Shown: positions 10,930 through 25,866, counted from the stretch's first letter. The stretch is DNA of 64,000 nt from Apostichopus japonicus (GCF_037975245.1 NC_092561.1:5756001-5820000); one strand, 5' to 3'. Program-made: numbers and translations. The notes: generated by a model not told the origin, from the letters alone.

Positions 10930-13900
10930 TACCACATTTGACACATATCCCTTATTTATGCTTAGTGATGCTATGAGTAAATATTAATAAGATATGATAA
11001 ATTTGTGTTTGTGATATGAAGAACAACTCAAATATGTGTGAAAATATTTTCTCAGTTTAGGAGACACTGTTTCTCGAAAGATGTCTGTAAATTTATCAAT
11101 GTCTGATGTCCTAGTGCTTTGTGAAAAGTGTACATTGTTGATGATGAAACCAATTGCCACTATTAAGGTCCTGCTAAGAAGTTCAATATTTATTTGACGG
11201 ACTCAAATGGACTCATTGGGGCCCTTTTCAGCTCTTTACTACTTTTACTTATTCGCAATTATTGACTGTTTTATTGCGCTCTCATCTCCCTTTTGACATT
11301 TGTCACATTTTGTTGGTGTAATTTGGGGATGTACTTATTCTTCGTTTATCTGCAAATTAGCCAGGCCCGGAAAGGGTCATTTCCGGCGATCTAGGGAGTA
11401 TCTTTACTCAAAAAATTTCTGTACGCTACTCGCCTGTAATGTTTCTGACTTAGGTGGACATATCAAAGAAGAACATAACAAGTCTCTGACTTCAACGTAT
11501 ATATATAAAACGGGGTGGCGCTCCGCTTAGATAGTGTAGAAAGCGCCCCTACAAACCATTCTCGCCCCTCCTGACCAATACCCCTAGCTCCGCCACTGGT
11601 GACCTGCAATATATTTTTCTCATCAAACTAACCTTCACCAGCTCAAACTGACACGCATACGTACGTACAGTGAATTTTTCAATGTATCAGGAAAAGGGTC
11701 AAGATTTAACGGCCATAATTAGAGTTAAGGAAACTGTCTAGATATTTCCTGGTTTGGAAACTGGTAAGGGATACAAATTTGTCTCCAGCTGGTCTCACGG
11801 TTCATGAGTCGCTTTTCATTTCTTGATTAATCCTGGAAGGCTTTTACTTGGTATATACACAACAAAATATCTCGAGAAGATAGTAACCATTTTTACTACA
11901 TAGTGGAAGCTGTGTTTAGGTGATAGCTGTGTGTATAAAAGTCAGTCAGTAGATCATCGGAGGTTTTAACGATTACTTAGGAAATAAAAGTCTCCTTAAT
12001 TGAGGAGGTCACCAATATCAATTAACTAACACTTTTCCCAGAGGGATCGTCAATGGTGTGGCTCTGTCCATGCGGTCTGTTTTGAAGATGATAAAAAAAG
12101 AAATTATAAATAAAATAAAATTACACCTCATACGTCTTAAGGGATATCTGTCCAAGTTAATATTTTCAAATTAAAATTGTGCAGAGCCCTGCAGGTCACC
12201 AAACTTTTCTTATTTTTTTGTTTAATTTTTTAAAATGACTATATAGGACCATATATGTACTTTAACTTTCAAAGTTAAAATTTGCCTACTTTATTTGAAA
12301 ACATAATTTAAAGTTAAATTAAGAATGCCTTGTTGTTCCTGTGTCTCTGTTTTCATTTTTTGGGGGGCAGGGAGCCGGGGTGTAGTAAATTCTGACACAG
12401 GAAAGTTGGTATTGATTATATTCTAATATATATTCTATATATTTTAAAAAGAGTAATAAAATGAAAAAAAAAAAATTAATAGGTAGAGAAAATCCTTGTT
12501 AGACTCACACTTGCCAATCAATTCATAAATACAGAATATGATGAAATCTTCCCAATTTGCTTTGAGTTTCACTTTATATATAATTGTTTTTGATAGCATA
12601 ATGATAGTTTCTTGAGTGATATAAAGTTTGTAATTTCAACATTGTGTTTATAATATACAGTATGATATATACAATGCTGGATTATGTAGCAGTATAAGCA
12701 GGCAAGGCAGCCCTGGGCCTGCACTGGGTCGACCAAGCAACCCCAATGGTTTCATGGGCCACTGTGAAAGTTACTTCTTGTGTCATGTTGTACCTGCAAA
12801 AGTTAATTAATGGGGCCTGGAGAGGGGTGGGATTATGAGGGGCAAGCATATACAGTGCCCTAGTGCCACAAGAGGGTATTATAATCTGACACTAATTGAC
12901 ATAGGCACATATGTTCAAAATGTACGGTTAATAGCTGAATGAAGTCTTGGAGCTTGAAGAAAAACCCCTGCACTGGTAGGCCACACTGAAGGACAGACCT
13001 ACAGAAACATAGGCGATCGAATAGCAGCTAATCATTGCTGTACCACTGGTGCCCCATCGGAGGACCTCCTATGGACCGCATTGAACGGTGTCATCCAGTC
13101 CGGGCAGAATCAGAATTTGCTGACTTGGATATGATATCAAAATTAAAATCCATTAGATAGTCCAGCCCTGCACACATTGGTCTTTCTTGCTTTCTTGCTT
13201 TCTCGAGATGCAAAGATCTTTAATATACGATTTGTATGTACACATGGCCTGGTATGTTATACTGCCAAGTCTTATTTCACTTTATTTCACTTTATTGAGA
13301 ACCGCACATGAAGCTGACACGTTTTGTGTTTCCCCCCTGTCTTATAGTTTTCAAAGAAAAACCAGTCATAACAGGATTAAATTCTTCAAAGTTTAAAGCA
13401 TTCATCAAGACTTGTGAAAGTTTTATTAAGCACACATGCCAACAATATTTGGAGTTGGTGAAGATTTAATTTTTTGAACTTTCTTTGCAAAACTTTCAGC
13501 AAAGAATTGCAATCGGATTAAAATTCTCCAGTTCAGTGTTTCTCTCCGATTAAGCGGGCGCCATCTTCAACAGGCTGCCGACATGGTATTGTCCGTAATT
13601 GTGCATTGACTCAACAATGTTTGGTAATATATAAACCACCCCTCCCCTCCCCTTCTCTCCCCTCCCCAACCTTATAGGCCTTACCGTTTTATATTAACAC
13701 ACAAATTTTGTTTGGTTTTGCTTACAAGTGGGTTTTTTACACAAAAATTGTTCTTTTTTTAGAAAATCTTCATCAATTGACCTGAATTTTGATCGAGTTA
13801 TGTCTACAGGTTTTTTATCTTTGGTCTTCTAGATATATAAATATACTCAGCTGGATTTGATTAAAACTGATATAGACCAGCCGAAAATAAAGATAGTGAA

Positions 13901-14335
13901 ATATTTGAGCTGCATGCATAAACAGACAAATGGAACTAGCTGTTAAATCTTATCAGTATCTCAAGATCTATGACTTTCTGCCGCCCTAATGTCACGGTTC
14001 TCGTGCAAGAGAGAGCGTTTGCTTAACCAGGCGTAGATTTCCAGCTGGTTTTCTTACTGTGTCCACCATGCTCCTTTGTAATGCGTCTTGTAGCCTTCGT
14101 TGAATTGATCTTAACTCTCCGTGTCACCTCGACGATCAGATCTAATACGCCACCGTGCACCCTATCATCTGTGAAATGATGAAGCAAAACGGGTCATATA
14201 TCAATAAACATCGGTAAATAAATAATGTCGATAAATATAACTCTGTAGGATATAAGTGAAAGGTTATAGGCCAGCTGACCGAAAAAGAAAAGGAGCACAA
14301 TACTATTAAGGAAAGCTAAGATAGCTTTCTGAGTT
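10930..14335. other. Non-coding DNA without recognised genes
   Basis: Nothing firm seen. A one-sided transposon-end-like word (CTCCGCCACTGG near 11589) lacks a partner. Possible CpG-bearing non-repetitive blocks lie at 13540-13620 and 13980-14170. Confidence 0.55.
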
Positions 14336-14339
14336 GACT

Positions 14340-14808
14340 TTGAGAAGACAGCGCAGCCATCAGGCTTGTTGTAGACTGCTATGACTTCAGCACACCATCG
14401 TTGAGTATCCTCCAATCTTTGCACTGGTTGCCTGTTGAATTCAGAATTAAGTTCAAAGTACTGCTCCTGGTGTATAAGTGCATTCATGGAATGGCACCCG
14501 CCTATTTGTCAGACGATCTGTCCTTCCAGGTCGATACTCGTTATACCTTGCTTTCTAGCAATACACTCACTCTCACTGTTCCCAGAACTATACTGAAAAC
14601 CTATGGCGACCGTGCCTTTCCATCAGCCGGACCCAAGCTCTGGAATGGTCTGCCCATATCTGTGCAGAGTTCTCCCACTCTCAGTCCGTTCAAGTCTTGT
14701 TTGAAGACTCATATTTTCAAGTAGGCGTTCTATTAGGGTTGTACAGCGCTATTGAATACTCCGTAGATTTTAGCGCTTTGTAAGTTCATTTATTATTATT
14801 ATTATTAA
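14340..14808 (+). mobile_element. CR1/L2-like LINE 3' fragment, second subfamily
   Basis: Positions 14401-14724 are open and read SILQSLHWLPVEFRIKFKVL, then LVYKCIHGMAPAYLSDDLS and TYGDRAFPSAGPKLWNGLP, the C-terminus of a non-LTR reverse transcriptase polyprotein. Upstream homology continues for about 50 bp with a stop. The 3' UTR ends GCGCTTTGTAAGTTCATTTA then (TTA)n. It is clearly diverged from the other two LINE copies in the window. Confidence 0.85.
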
Positions 14809-14809
14809 G

Positions 14810-17800
14810 ACAAATTTCTTTTAAAATATATTCCATACGTATGTATATTTCATTCGTTCAAAAACAGTGTGAAATGCATACTGTGTATGTCTTTCATGGA
14901 AAAAAAGTTTTCATGAAAACAAATTTGGAGTAAAATTTTGCAATGGATCACAAAATTATTTAACTGGTATGAAATGCGTATCTGGCCAATGAAATATACA
15001 AAATATTCTATCAATCACATGAATTGTTTGATAGACTCACAGTCCTTTCTTTTTTATGAAAAAAAAAGCGTAACATGGTTGCTTAAATTTGTCAAAATGC
15101 AAATGTATGCTATTTTGAGAATTCATATTGGTTGGAAATTTGATCAAAATTGGAGATCAAACTAAAAAAAACACTGCTTTAAGGAAAACACCGTTATCAG
15201 ATCTTTACCCTACATAGAGCCTTGAGAGGTTGTATCGAAAAAAGGTCTCATAAACTAAATTAATTTGGGATTTTTCCATTTTCGTGATGATATTTGAGAG
15301 ATGAACTGGCCAGATATACAGTTTTCTCTCGAAAAACTCTCTATAAAAGTCAAGACATGTTTCAGCGTTCTAAAATAAAGGCCATGATGTGTTGCACGTC
15401 AATTTTATTAAAGTTCATTAAAAGTGGGAGACCTAACTTTTTTTGATAAAAATTTCAGTCTGACTAAAAATCTTTGTATTTTTCATCTCAGAATGTGCAT
15501 AATACGGCATTTTCGAATTTTGCATATAGTATTAGGAGTAGGAGCATTTCTTAATCTAATATTCTGCTACCAAATCATCAAAAATATCTAAACAATATAG
15601 TTTTACAATTAAGATTGAGAGCAATCGTCTGTTGACTTTGCCAACTGTAGAGACCTGGTGTCCTGTATCTGTTAATCCCTCAATATCAAGAAATACAAGC
15701 GCAAATTCAATTTATATTTACCTTTTATGGCCCCTTTAAAAAAACGGGTTTCTCTTGATGCAAAGCTTGATAAAATGTGATAAATTACACAAAGTTTTAA
15801 CATCTGTCAGGGTGGCAAGCAATATTTTGTGATCGAATGTGACCATATTTGACTTATTATCACAGTCGCTTGATCAAATGCAATCTACATTTCTAATAAT
15901 ACTCCAATATGTTCTTAAAAGTTGCTGTTGAACTGGCAACCGAACATGGTCATCGTCGTTTGGATGACGGTTTTTAACCACCTAAATAAATGTACAGTTT
16001 CATTTATGTATTGTGCACTTATAGTGTCTCCACTTTCTTCTTCTATATAAAATTAAGTAGCTGTTAATGTTTCGATTTTTCTTAATTTTGATGGACTCAT
16101 ATGTCATCAATTATTGGTTAAAATCCCTTAGGGATTATATATGTACGGTGCATTTTTCTTGACTATATAGGCCTATTTGAAATGGTTGAGTAAAGGGTTA
16201 CTTTTGTTAGGATTCCAATTTTTTACTTTTTATATGATTATATTAAAGAGGTAAAAAAAGTAAAAAAAAAGGAATAAAAATGTGTCTTGGTGATCGACAA
16301 AATGTTACAGATCCACTCGTTTATAATTAGCCGCTCATTTTGGTAATTCTCTTCACAATTTGTGCAAACATCTACCAATGCGGTGTGTCTTCATATATCG
16401 CGATAGATTGCAATATTAGTTTCTGTAATTATCTACTCCGCTGGCTCGGTAAATATGCTGAAACGGTGGCAACCAAACAGGGACGTTGGGCTTAAAGCAG
16501 CTCATTTTTGCATTTTGGTGATTAATAGTTTTACCGAATATAATCTCATTAATTAATCCATAACTAAGTGATTTAGACACTCACTCTGATCTTTGCCACG
16601 AATTATGCCACAATTTTGCCACAAATTATGTTATTAATGAAAAAATGAAGGGGTGAGGAGGGAGGGGGAGGAAGGAGGGGGGGGGATTCATAGTGCATGA
16701 GTAACAAAAGTTGATAGGATTCTCCAAATTTTGGTTATAATATTAGTGTTTTACCTAATATCACTATGCAAAAATACATCTTTGGAAGTTTCAAAAGCTT
16801 TTGAAGCTTAAATTACCATTATTTCAAAGAATCAAAACAAATATTATAGCTTATAATGTTGATGTAGGATTGTAATCTTCAAATAGTATCCAAAAAATAG
16901 TAAACCACAGATCGACTAAGAACTATTTAAATGCAAGATAGTTGTAGATGTATAGTATTGATAATGTGTAGCCTATACATGAATATAAAACGAATATTCC
17001 TGTGGCATACAAATTTGACACAAAATATGGAAAAATAAATTTTTGCAGGTGACTTTAGTTGAGAAAAAAAATCCTAAAAAAGATCCTTTCTCAATATTTC
17101 TTTCCTTGATATGGTTGATTCAATAGAACCAATAATCAGGTTGGTTAAAAACCTCGGTTATTTCCTGAAGTGGATCACATTGTTGTATGTGATGGCATAA
17201 TGATCTTCAAACCATAGTTTAACATATTTTCTAAACATAATCTTTCTAAGGTTGATTATATTCTTAACACCTGATACATTTAGAATGTTTGCTAGCAAGC
17301 TGTCAATGTTTACTATATTTGGAAGTTCCATCAGAATGGAGGTTTTTTTTGTGCAAATATTATTTTCTTTAGTGATTTTAGTGAAATACCTAAATATTCC
17401 ACAAAAAAAAAATTTAAAAAAAGGGAATAATTTTCAGGTGGATTGCAATGATGACATCATTAATTCATTCATATATTCATTCATATCTTAGCTATACAAA
17501 ATGCAATGAGAATGTGCTTTTGACCTAAAGATAGATTCGGTAGAAAATAATTGGCCAGCATTTTATCAAGCGATCAACTTTAAACCACCCCTAAAGAGCC
17601 AATGTTCTACAATTAGTAGACAGCAAATTTCACTCCCTGCAGCTCAGAGTTTCAGTTTCCAGCACTCTTCCGTTTTAAGGCTGAGCTATATATCATCTAT
17701 TTCTGCAGATTCGTGACAACTTATTGGACAGCATATTGGGAGTCTTTACATCAATCTCTCCCTTGTCCAGTCGATCTAAAGTTATGACAAACAGGAGATA

Positions 17801-20800
17801 TTTCAAACTGACGATAAAACATTCCCTTAATTTGTCCGCCGTCCATCTGGAAACCTAACCGTTAATCAGCTTATCAAACTGATTCCTTTTCTCGGCTATA
17901 ATTAAGTTTGTGACAATTTAGAAAATTAGACTTGCTGATGGATACAAGTATCGTAGTACGGTCCTTATGCTTTTTTTGACGCCTTTTTGGGGAATCTTAG
18001 TTTGACCTTCTCATCCTAGACGAAGTCCGAGCGTTAGCGTAAGAAATGTTTTGGTCAAGAAAACTCAAAAAGAAAAGAAAAATAAGAAGGGGGGGGGGGA
18101 GGGATAATAGAGATTGGCCATAACTCAAGGATTATTTTTAAGAAATATTGATTTCCTTCAAGTTGCCGTAAATTAAAATATGCCATAAAGAAAAATATTT
18201 ATTGGCTAAAAGCATAAAGTAACTTGAAGTGGTAAACTTGAATTCTTGTGGACCCAAACACTATCCAAACACTAACCATCAAACACTAGGTATCAAACAG
18301 TAACCATGAAGCACTAGCCATCAAATGCTTACCATCAAACACTAACCATCAAACACTCGTTACCATCAAACACTGGTTACCATCAAACACTAGTTACCAT
18401 CAAACACTAGCCATCAAACACTAACCATCAAACACTAACCATCAAACACTAACCGTCAAACACAAGCCATCAACTGCCAGTATGTTACTACATACCAAGA
18501 TTGAGTGTGATTAGGGTTACCATGATATTTCTGTGGTTGAAAAGTGGGACACTGTGTCGTGATGATGGTTCATGATTCCAAGAGATGCCACCAGTTCAGA
18601 TTTAAACTCAAGTCTATTGCCAGTATATTGACTTGATTTCTTGCATTTTCAAACTTTCTAAAAACTATGTACTTTATAGTTAAATGATGCAAGTATTAAG
18701 AAATATTTTATGAAAGATCACTTCTCTTTCTCTTTTTTGACTCTTTGTTTTCAATAAGTTGAAGCATATATATATACATATATAGTTTGTGACCTAGAGT
18801 TGCAGTGTACATGCAGTGTACACACTTATTATAAACAATGAAGCAATTTGTGGAAGGTGTAGTAGGTGGTAAAATACATCATCACATATACAGTGCATAT
18901 ATAAGGCCTACACCTTACATAGTAATACTTGCTTCAGTTGCAAATTAGTTACGACATTCAGCAATATCGAATCTCTTAGCATTATTTCCAAGGATGGCTT
19001 CGTAAGGATTGTGCAAAATTACAACCGGGCGACATCATTAGATGCCGTTGTAAAGGTTTTGCTAAGTCTGAACTTACAAACATGTGCGATTAATATTTGC
19101 ATAGTATTTAGGTCTTAACGACGTAATAGCTGAATTATAAACAAATCTAAAAGAGAAACTCCCGTCGTTTGGTTTAATGTCAGCTTGACATTTTTTGTTC
19201 ATTGCTTGATTTGCTGGATATCTGCTGTGAAGTTGATCTTGCCTGTTTTGAATTGTGTCATTAAATTCATCGTTAATATGTAACAAATTAACACAATCGA
19301 ATTTAAATCCCTTTAAGTTCATTGTCTCTAAATTATTGCTATATATTTAGGGATAACAATTATACACTACTGGACACGGGTGATCAGCACAACAAGCTAG
19401 CTACCACGAGTGAGTCATATTCAGGTATTACCGTTTGTCAGCAAACACCTTTAACTCGTTCTAAGCATCGCAAGCTTTTGTCAGACTTTTCAAAAGCAAA
19501 GTGATTGAAGGCTGACAAGAGAAAGAACCTTTTATCCCATTATAATTATTCTCTGGCACCTCAAACAAACAGTTTCGGGTAAAAACCAATGGTATCTTAT
19601 CTTCCGTAGAGCAAATTAATTTTCGTTTCTCGTCCAGATTGCGAGACGCAATTACGGGGATGGGGAGGTCGGGGCTTTATGCTACGCAGTGATGGATTTA
19701 GAAGCCCAGAGAAGAGATTTGTGGACTTCTTTCTTCTTTTTTTTTGGTCGAGAAAATTGTAAAGTCACGGTAGACAGATGACACGGTGCCTATCACAAAG
19801 CACAAACATTGTAACTGGTGGATTAAAATAAATGTGTGACATCAGCGGGGGTAGAGAAATTTACGATCGGAATGGGTGGTTTATTAAGATGCTGCAGTCA
19901 CGGAACGATGGTATACAGTATAGTTGGCTTATGAAAGAAAGGGGACAAGTAAAAGGTTTCTTGCCTTGCGACAAAAAAACAAAAAAAATGTTTCTTTCTC
20001 TACGGTAAATGTTGTCTTTTTCGGTGGGTGTAGCATAAATAGGAAACCTAGATCCAACTAGTTGATCATTTTTGTCATTTCAGACACCTGATTTCATTTG
20101 GAAGACGCAACAAATTAATAGGAGAAAATCGTTAATTAAGAAGTAATAATATTGAGTGTAGTTTTGTGACTCAAATATATGTCTCACTTGCAGGATACAT
20201 AAAATGAGTTAAAAAAGCTGTCGGTATAATGAATTGATGTTTTACACATTTTCTTCCTCAGTTTTGCATGAAAATCCTAGCGATCAAGTCCACCTGATTT
20301 TGAATCGAGGTACTGCATTGCAAATGAAGTAATATGTAACTTTAAATTTGACTGATTTACGTAATAAGGTATCAATCTCTGTTTGACCATCTTGGTGTAT
20401 TTGGCCCGGAAAGTTGCTTATTTAGCTTGGGAAATTTTATACTTGCATGGAATCGAAAATAGCATGTGTTTGGCCTAAAATCCATGTGTTTTTCTTTTGG
20501 AGATTTAATTTCCTAAAAAGAGAACACAAGGGGATATATACAAATCAGGCCTCGAATATCACAGTTTGAGCTGCACTTGCTAACAAAGTGTCAGTCAATC
20601 GAAAGATTTAAATTCACATAAATTTGCATAATTTTCATTCAATTAATACAAAAGCAACTATTAATATTAATACACTGGGGCTAAATTGGTTGTAAATGGC
20701 AAATGGCAAAAAGCTACTGGCATTTAGTCCATAAACTAATAGCCTGAATTTTGAGGCCTGTAAACACCAAAGAATTAATACAAATTTATCTATTTAGAAT

Positions 20801-22650
20801 AAAGGCTTAAAAATGTCCTTGTTGGATAAAATCTGTAGTTAGATTTTCTCTGTAGTATTACTGTTTGTATATCCACTAAAATAAATGTGTTTTAAGCCCA
20901 TAGCAAGCATTCACTTCCTTACAGGGAATAAATGACGCTGTTTTACAGGAGGATTCAATGTCAGTGCTATAGCGTCCAACAGTTTATTTTGACAAAGTAC
21001 TTTTGGATTCCAAAGTGAATTTCTCTGCCAAACCATTAGTTGTCATCACCTTTTCTGCTCTGATCATTTTAGCCTTCTAATTAAAGTTGAAAGGTAGATT
21101 TTAATTAAAATTCTTGGAAATTAGCTGATAGCTTGAGACTAATGTGGTACAAATTAGCAACTTAAAAACTGTGCAGATATTAATGTCTCTGTAACGGACA
21201 GGCGTGAAGGTCTTCAATGGAAGAGTTCAGATCTGTGAAACACTGTATTGTGGCTGTTGTAGGTTACTAATCTACATGACATTGAAGGACAATATGGTGG
21301 ATGATGAGTATTGTACGGTATACATAGCGTCCTTAATTTACTGCTAAATGACGTTATAGCTGTACTGGACCATACATGTTAAAAATTATACTTTGAAAAT
21401 AATTGAAAAGAAAATTAAATGAAAACTATGACTTCTTCCTCTTAATTATGGCATGTTTTTGATATTAAATGACAATTATTTTGTTTTAGGTTTTTGCAGA
21501 GAATTATACGGTGGTCCCCAAGTTAGAGAAGTATGAGTTGTAGATGTACAGGTTGTTATCATACGACATCACAACAATTTTTTTTCTGGGGGGGGGGTGG
21601 GGGTTTGGACTTTATAGGTCTTGACGAGATTGTCAAATTGTCGAATAGTCGCTGCCTCTCACTGCTAGCTTGACAAAACATGTTCAAATTTGCAATATCT
21701 GTCGAGTTGAGAGTTACGTTACACCAGCGTTGCATTTTGATAGATCTGGCTTAAATTTGTGGCGAGTTGCTGTTCTTTACTTATCCACGACAAAACACAA
21801 AAAGTTTGTTGACGATGTAGTTATACTAAAATATGATATCTTGTCGAAAATAGTCAAATTATCAATATGCTGTGTTATATTGTACTGAACTTGCCAACAT
21901 GTCAAAACCACAATATTGGATGACTTTTCAATTAAGTTACACTAAACAGAACAATTTACAAGTTTATCAAATCGTCATATATCAAATTATCGAGTTATCA
22001 CGTTATATTCTAATGGGGTAGGTCTATACAGCTTGTTTAATCCCTTCAGAACCACCCGCATAATTTGAATTACATAATCACGGTTAATATAAACATGATG
22101 GGTAGGTTGTCTCTTCTTAACTATTCCAGTTATCTATTAAAAAGAAAATGATCGTCACATATCCGTCCACAAAAAAAAAAAAAAAAATGTGCGACGTCTC
22201 GCATGCATATATCGCCCTAGATTTACCAGGTTCATCCCCTTCAGGTAACTTGTAATTATGCTATAATTGACAATTTCATCAGAGTTGGAATTCAATATTC
22301 CATTTTAAATTGGAAGGGATATAATGATAATAATAATAATAATACACATTATAGAGTACCCTTCAATATGGAGCGGTAATTTTCTATTGCACGTATTAAC
22401 TGAAAATTGAATTTTCCTGGATCTGCCGAAAAATGTTCTTTAATTTTCACCCTGCTACATTCTGAAGTCAAATTATTTTGATTTGATGGAGTGTCTAATG
22501 CCAGCCGAACTGAGTCGTTATTAGTTCGGTTTGTTAATGAAAATCCTTCCTGTGCGAACCGTACATCGCTCGGCATTCAACTCTTTCGAATATATATTCC
22601 AAGTTCGAAAGTTCAGTATGGTGTCAACGCTCTTTTTTCCATACATATGC
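14810..22650. other. AT-rich non-coding DNA
   Basis: Apart from the 18.25-kb minisatellite and simple repeats, I see no gene. A non-repetitive, more balanced block lies at 17560-18010 and a CpG-bearing one at 19580-19900. Confidence 0.55.
18250..18475 (+). repeat. Short minisatellite, unit ACCATCAAACACTA
   Basis: About 14-18 irregular copies of ACCATCAAACACTA and relatives (TAGCCATCAAACAC, GGTTACCATCAAACAC). Confidence 0.92.
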
Positions 22651-22661
22651 ATTGCCAGAGA

Positions 22662-22961
22662 CAGGCGCGTAGCGAGAAATTTGCAAAGGGAGGGGCGAAA
22701 CTGTAGGCAAACTATCAGAGTCATAGATAGGACATTGCAAACTATCTAATCGTAGCGCCACCATGAGTAGGTGCGAAGCGTACAAGAAAATTTTGGCTGA
22801 AAATGCCTCCCAGATCGCTGGAAATGGCACTTCCCAGGCCTTGTAAGTTGCATCTTAGCATTTTCTCTTTGAAATTACTAGCGATATCCTAAAACATAAA
22901 AAAAAAATATGCTCAATGGGGGGGCGGCTGCCCCCTTTGCCCCCCCCTTGGCTATGCGCCT
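22662..22961. mobile_element. hAT-type miniature element, 300 bp
   Basis: It begins CAGGCGCGTAGC and ends with the inverted GCTATGCGCCTG. It is flanked by a perfect 8-bp duplication GCCAGAGA (22654-22661 and 22962-22969). An 8-bp duplication and CAG-type ends are typical of hAT elements. G-rich runs lie near the right end. It has no transposase, so it is non-autonomous. Confidence 0.88.
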
Positions 22962-23482
22962 GGCCAGAGACTATCCAAGTTGATCATTCGTATATATACC
23001 CTAGACTATAAAATTTTTTAAATGTTGTCTTTTGACAATGAATCTGTTTCTTTGTTTTAAGAATTGTACTAGATAAAATGTTTGGTGAAAAAACACCATG
23101 AAATCTGAGCGAGAATTTACTTTGAGAATGATTACTTCATTAATTAAACTTTTTAAGGAGTAGTGAGTGCATGCTCGTTAAACTTTCGATGGACTGTCAC
23201 TATATGATTCACAGGTCTTGAATGCATGACAGTTCATATAGCTGGCCTGGATCACTTCAAATGGTCTACAACAACTGGGTTTTGAAGTCTAATGCATTGC
23301 TAGGAGAATCCATCCTCTGAATCTCTTCTCTGCTTTTGAAATAATATTACTTTAATTTCTTCTACTAGTAATGAACAATTTACCACCAAATTAGGACATA
23401 TTAGTGTAAAAAATATTCAGTTTTGGAGTACGAATTCCCACAATTGCAAAGATAGGTTTCATTTGTGAGTATGTGTTTGGAT

Positions 23483-23762
23483 CAGTGGCAATACCCAGAA
23501 CAGTTGGCGCCCGGGGTGGATCCTTCCTTTGTCACCCCATGCAGGGGATGCAATCCAGGGGAGAGGGTTATAAGGGGTAGGGATGGTCTCCCTCAATCCC
23601 CATTGAGAAACTTTGTGAAAGTGGCTTAGATGCCAAATTGTGCTATCTTTGGCAAAGCTATGAACTGATTGTACTATCGATATGTGGCATGGCACCCCCT
23701 GACTGGTACATGTGGCCATCCCACCTCCCCCACCCCCCAGCCGCCTGCTTAGTACACCACTG
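23483..23762. mobile_element. Probable hAT-type miniature element, 280 bp
   Basis: Ends CAGTGG and CCACTG are inverted. The flanking octamers GTTTGGAT and GTCCGGGT agree at only five positions, so the element is either old or misdelimited. A long minus-strand frame across it shows no recognisable domain. Confidence 0.45.
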
Positions 23763-24791
23763 GTCCGGGTCATTATAATTGCTGATTGAATGCTTCACGG
23801 ATATCGACCATAGGGAAATGTAACATTGACAGAAAAAGCTTCTGTATCAAATGGGCATAATTCTCTACTGTAGTTACCCGGTTACCGTAAATTGATACTT
23901 CCTATGACGGGTTGGTATATATTTCAAGAAGAGAATGACAGATTGTGACCTTGAATGTACTTAAGTCATTTAACTCTGCAAATTGACTTTTTAAATTATT
24001 TTCTAAAATTTGATTCTTACTCAGCAGCAGTTATGGTTGATCTACATATCTTTTTCATTTGACCAAGTTTTTTTTTTGCAAAATTCATCAGAAGTTTTCA
24101 GTTTTAGTTCAGTGTCTTTTACGTTTGACATAATCTGCACTTTAATCGGAACTATTAATTCATCGAAATATATATAAATAACAGAATTAATATCCTTTCA
24201 GTATCATTTCAAAGGTTATCAACTGGGATTTGTTTCTCTTTAATTCCACCCAAAGTCTCTCGAAAGCCATTAAGAGAATTTATATATAAATTAGTCAGAT
24301 TGCTTTGTGGTAACTTGAACTTCACATAAATTTAGATCCAAGGAATCGATACAATCGCACAAAATATATATAGCTTGTGTGTGACAAAGGCCGTGATAAT
24401 TAACATGCATATATACAGTAGGCTGTAACTGTATCCTCTCAGTGTACATGATGATGTGCCATGCCTTTGCAAGAAAAGAAAAAAAGGGAGTTACATATTT
24501 AATGCTTGGGTTTCAAAACCTATGCATACTCCCCTCCCCCTCCTAGTGCCCCCCCCCAATTGAAATTACCATGTCCAAAAACTTAAAAAATGAGTAGACA
24601 GGGTGAGGTGCACACATCTCTTTGACTTAATTATTCAACTTTTTTCAGACTATTTTTCATTACATGCTAGTAAGTTTTTCTTACCATTCCATAAATATAC
24701 CTCCAAAATTCTGCTAATTTGAATCTGATATATTATAAACTCTGGAAAGTAAGAAAACCGCAAAGCGTCTTGGAACTGCGCCTCCACCAGG

Positions 24792-25124
24792 CAGGCCCAT
24801 AGCCAGAGTAACCAATTTGGGGTGGGGGGGGGGGAGACACATCAATGCAGGAGGATTGCCATTTTGGGAGGGGACTAAGGGCAGGGGATGCCTCCCTTTG
24901 GGAAAATTTTGCTTCAATCTCAGGGGGCTAAGATGCCAAATGATGCAAACTTTTTCATGTTTTTGACCTACATTTGTTTACCCATTTTCTGTTTGTATGT
25001 CTACAAACCTTACCTTACTTTCCTTTCCTTTATTGAGCTAAAAAAACAAAAAACAAAAACAAAACCAAAAAACAAAAGGAATTGGGTGGACACATGACCC
25101 CCTTCCCCCGTGGCTACGTGCCTG
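24792..25124. mobile_element. hAT-type miniature element, 333 bp, related ends
   Basis: Ends are CAGGCCCATAGCC and the inverted GGCTACGTGCCTG. The flanks CCACCAGG and CTACCAGG form an 8-bp duplication with one mismatch. It contains a G-run near the left end and an A/C-rich stretch near 25041-25078. Confidence 0.8.
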
Positions 25125-25639
25125 CTACCAGGATGACTGGGCTTCGGCTTTTGTCACCACATTTTGTGCCATCTTAAATATATGTGCCAGCCCACTCCCA
25201 AATGTCTGGTGACAAGACTACAATTATGGACCGTTAGGTCAGCCTCCAAATGAATTACAGTATGGCAGTAAAATGCATTTTGAAGTTTGAACATGTGTAT
25301 GAGTGACCCAGGGCATAATTTGGATTAGGGCCCATTCGTCGCTTGTTGTTTCATTTTGGACTCTATGGTTCAACAATTGTAATAGGTTGGTGCAGGTTGT
25401 GGATTAATAATAATATAAATATTATGAATTCACTAAATTTAAATAGGTTAGTAGTGTGAAGTGTTGTTCTCAATAAAATTTGACAACGACAAAACAACGA
25501 CTGTTTTAGATTTGTACTGATATACCGAACACCCCTACATTATAGTGGAATATTCCGACCAACCACTAGTGGAACATGATCCCATAATTTAGTGTTCTAA
25601 TTTCGTGTAGCAATTCAGAAGCTTATATTAACTTGGGTC

Positions 25640-25770
25640 TCTCATGGGTTCCTTTGTACAAAAATTGCCAATTACATATTTGCACAAATTTTTGTGTGCG
25701 GCAATTTCAATATTTTCAAATATCATTTTGGAAATTGCAACACTGGATAAATTATTACCTGTGTGACCAT
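25640..25770 (+). repeat. Solo arm related to the 63.1-kb inverted-repeat element
   Basis: Contains TTCCTTTGTACAAAAATTGC and ACTGGATAAATTATTACCTG, matching the 31.99-kb and 63.1-kb arms. Confidence 0.55.
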
Positions 25771-25866
25771 TTTGTATGACTTAGCATATTTGTGAACAAC
25801 ACCATTTTTGTTTTTTGGAAGCATTGCAGTACATGCACTGTCTCTATAGGGTACCTTACTTGTGTT

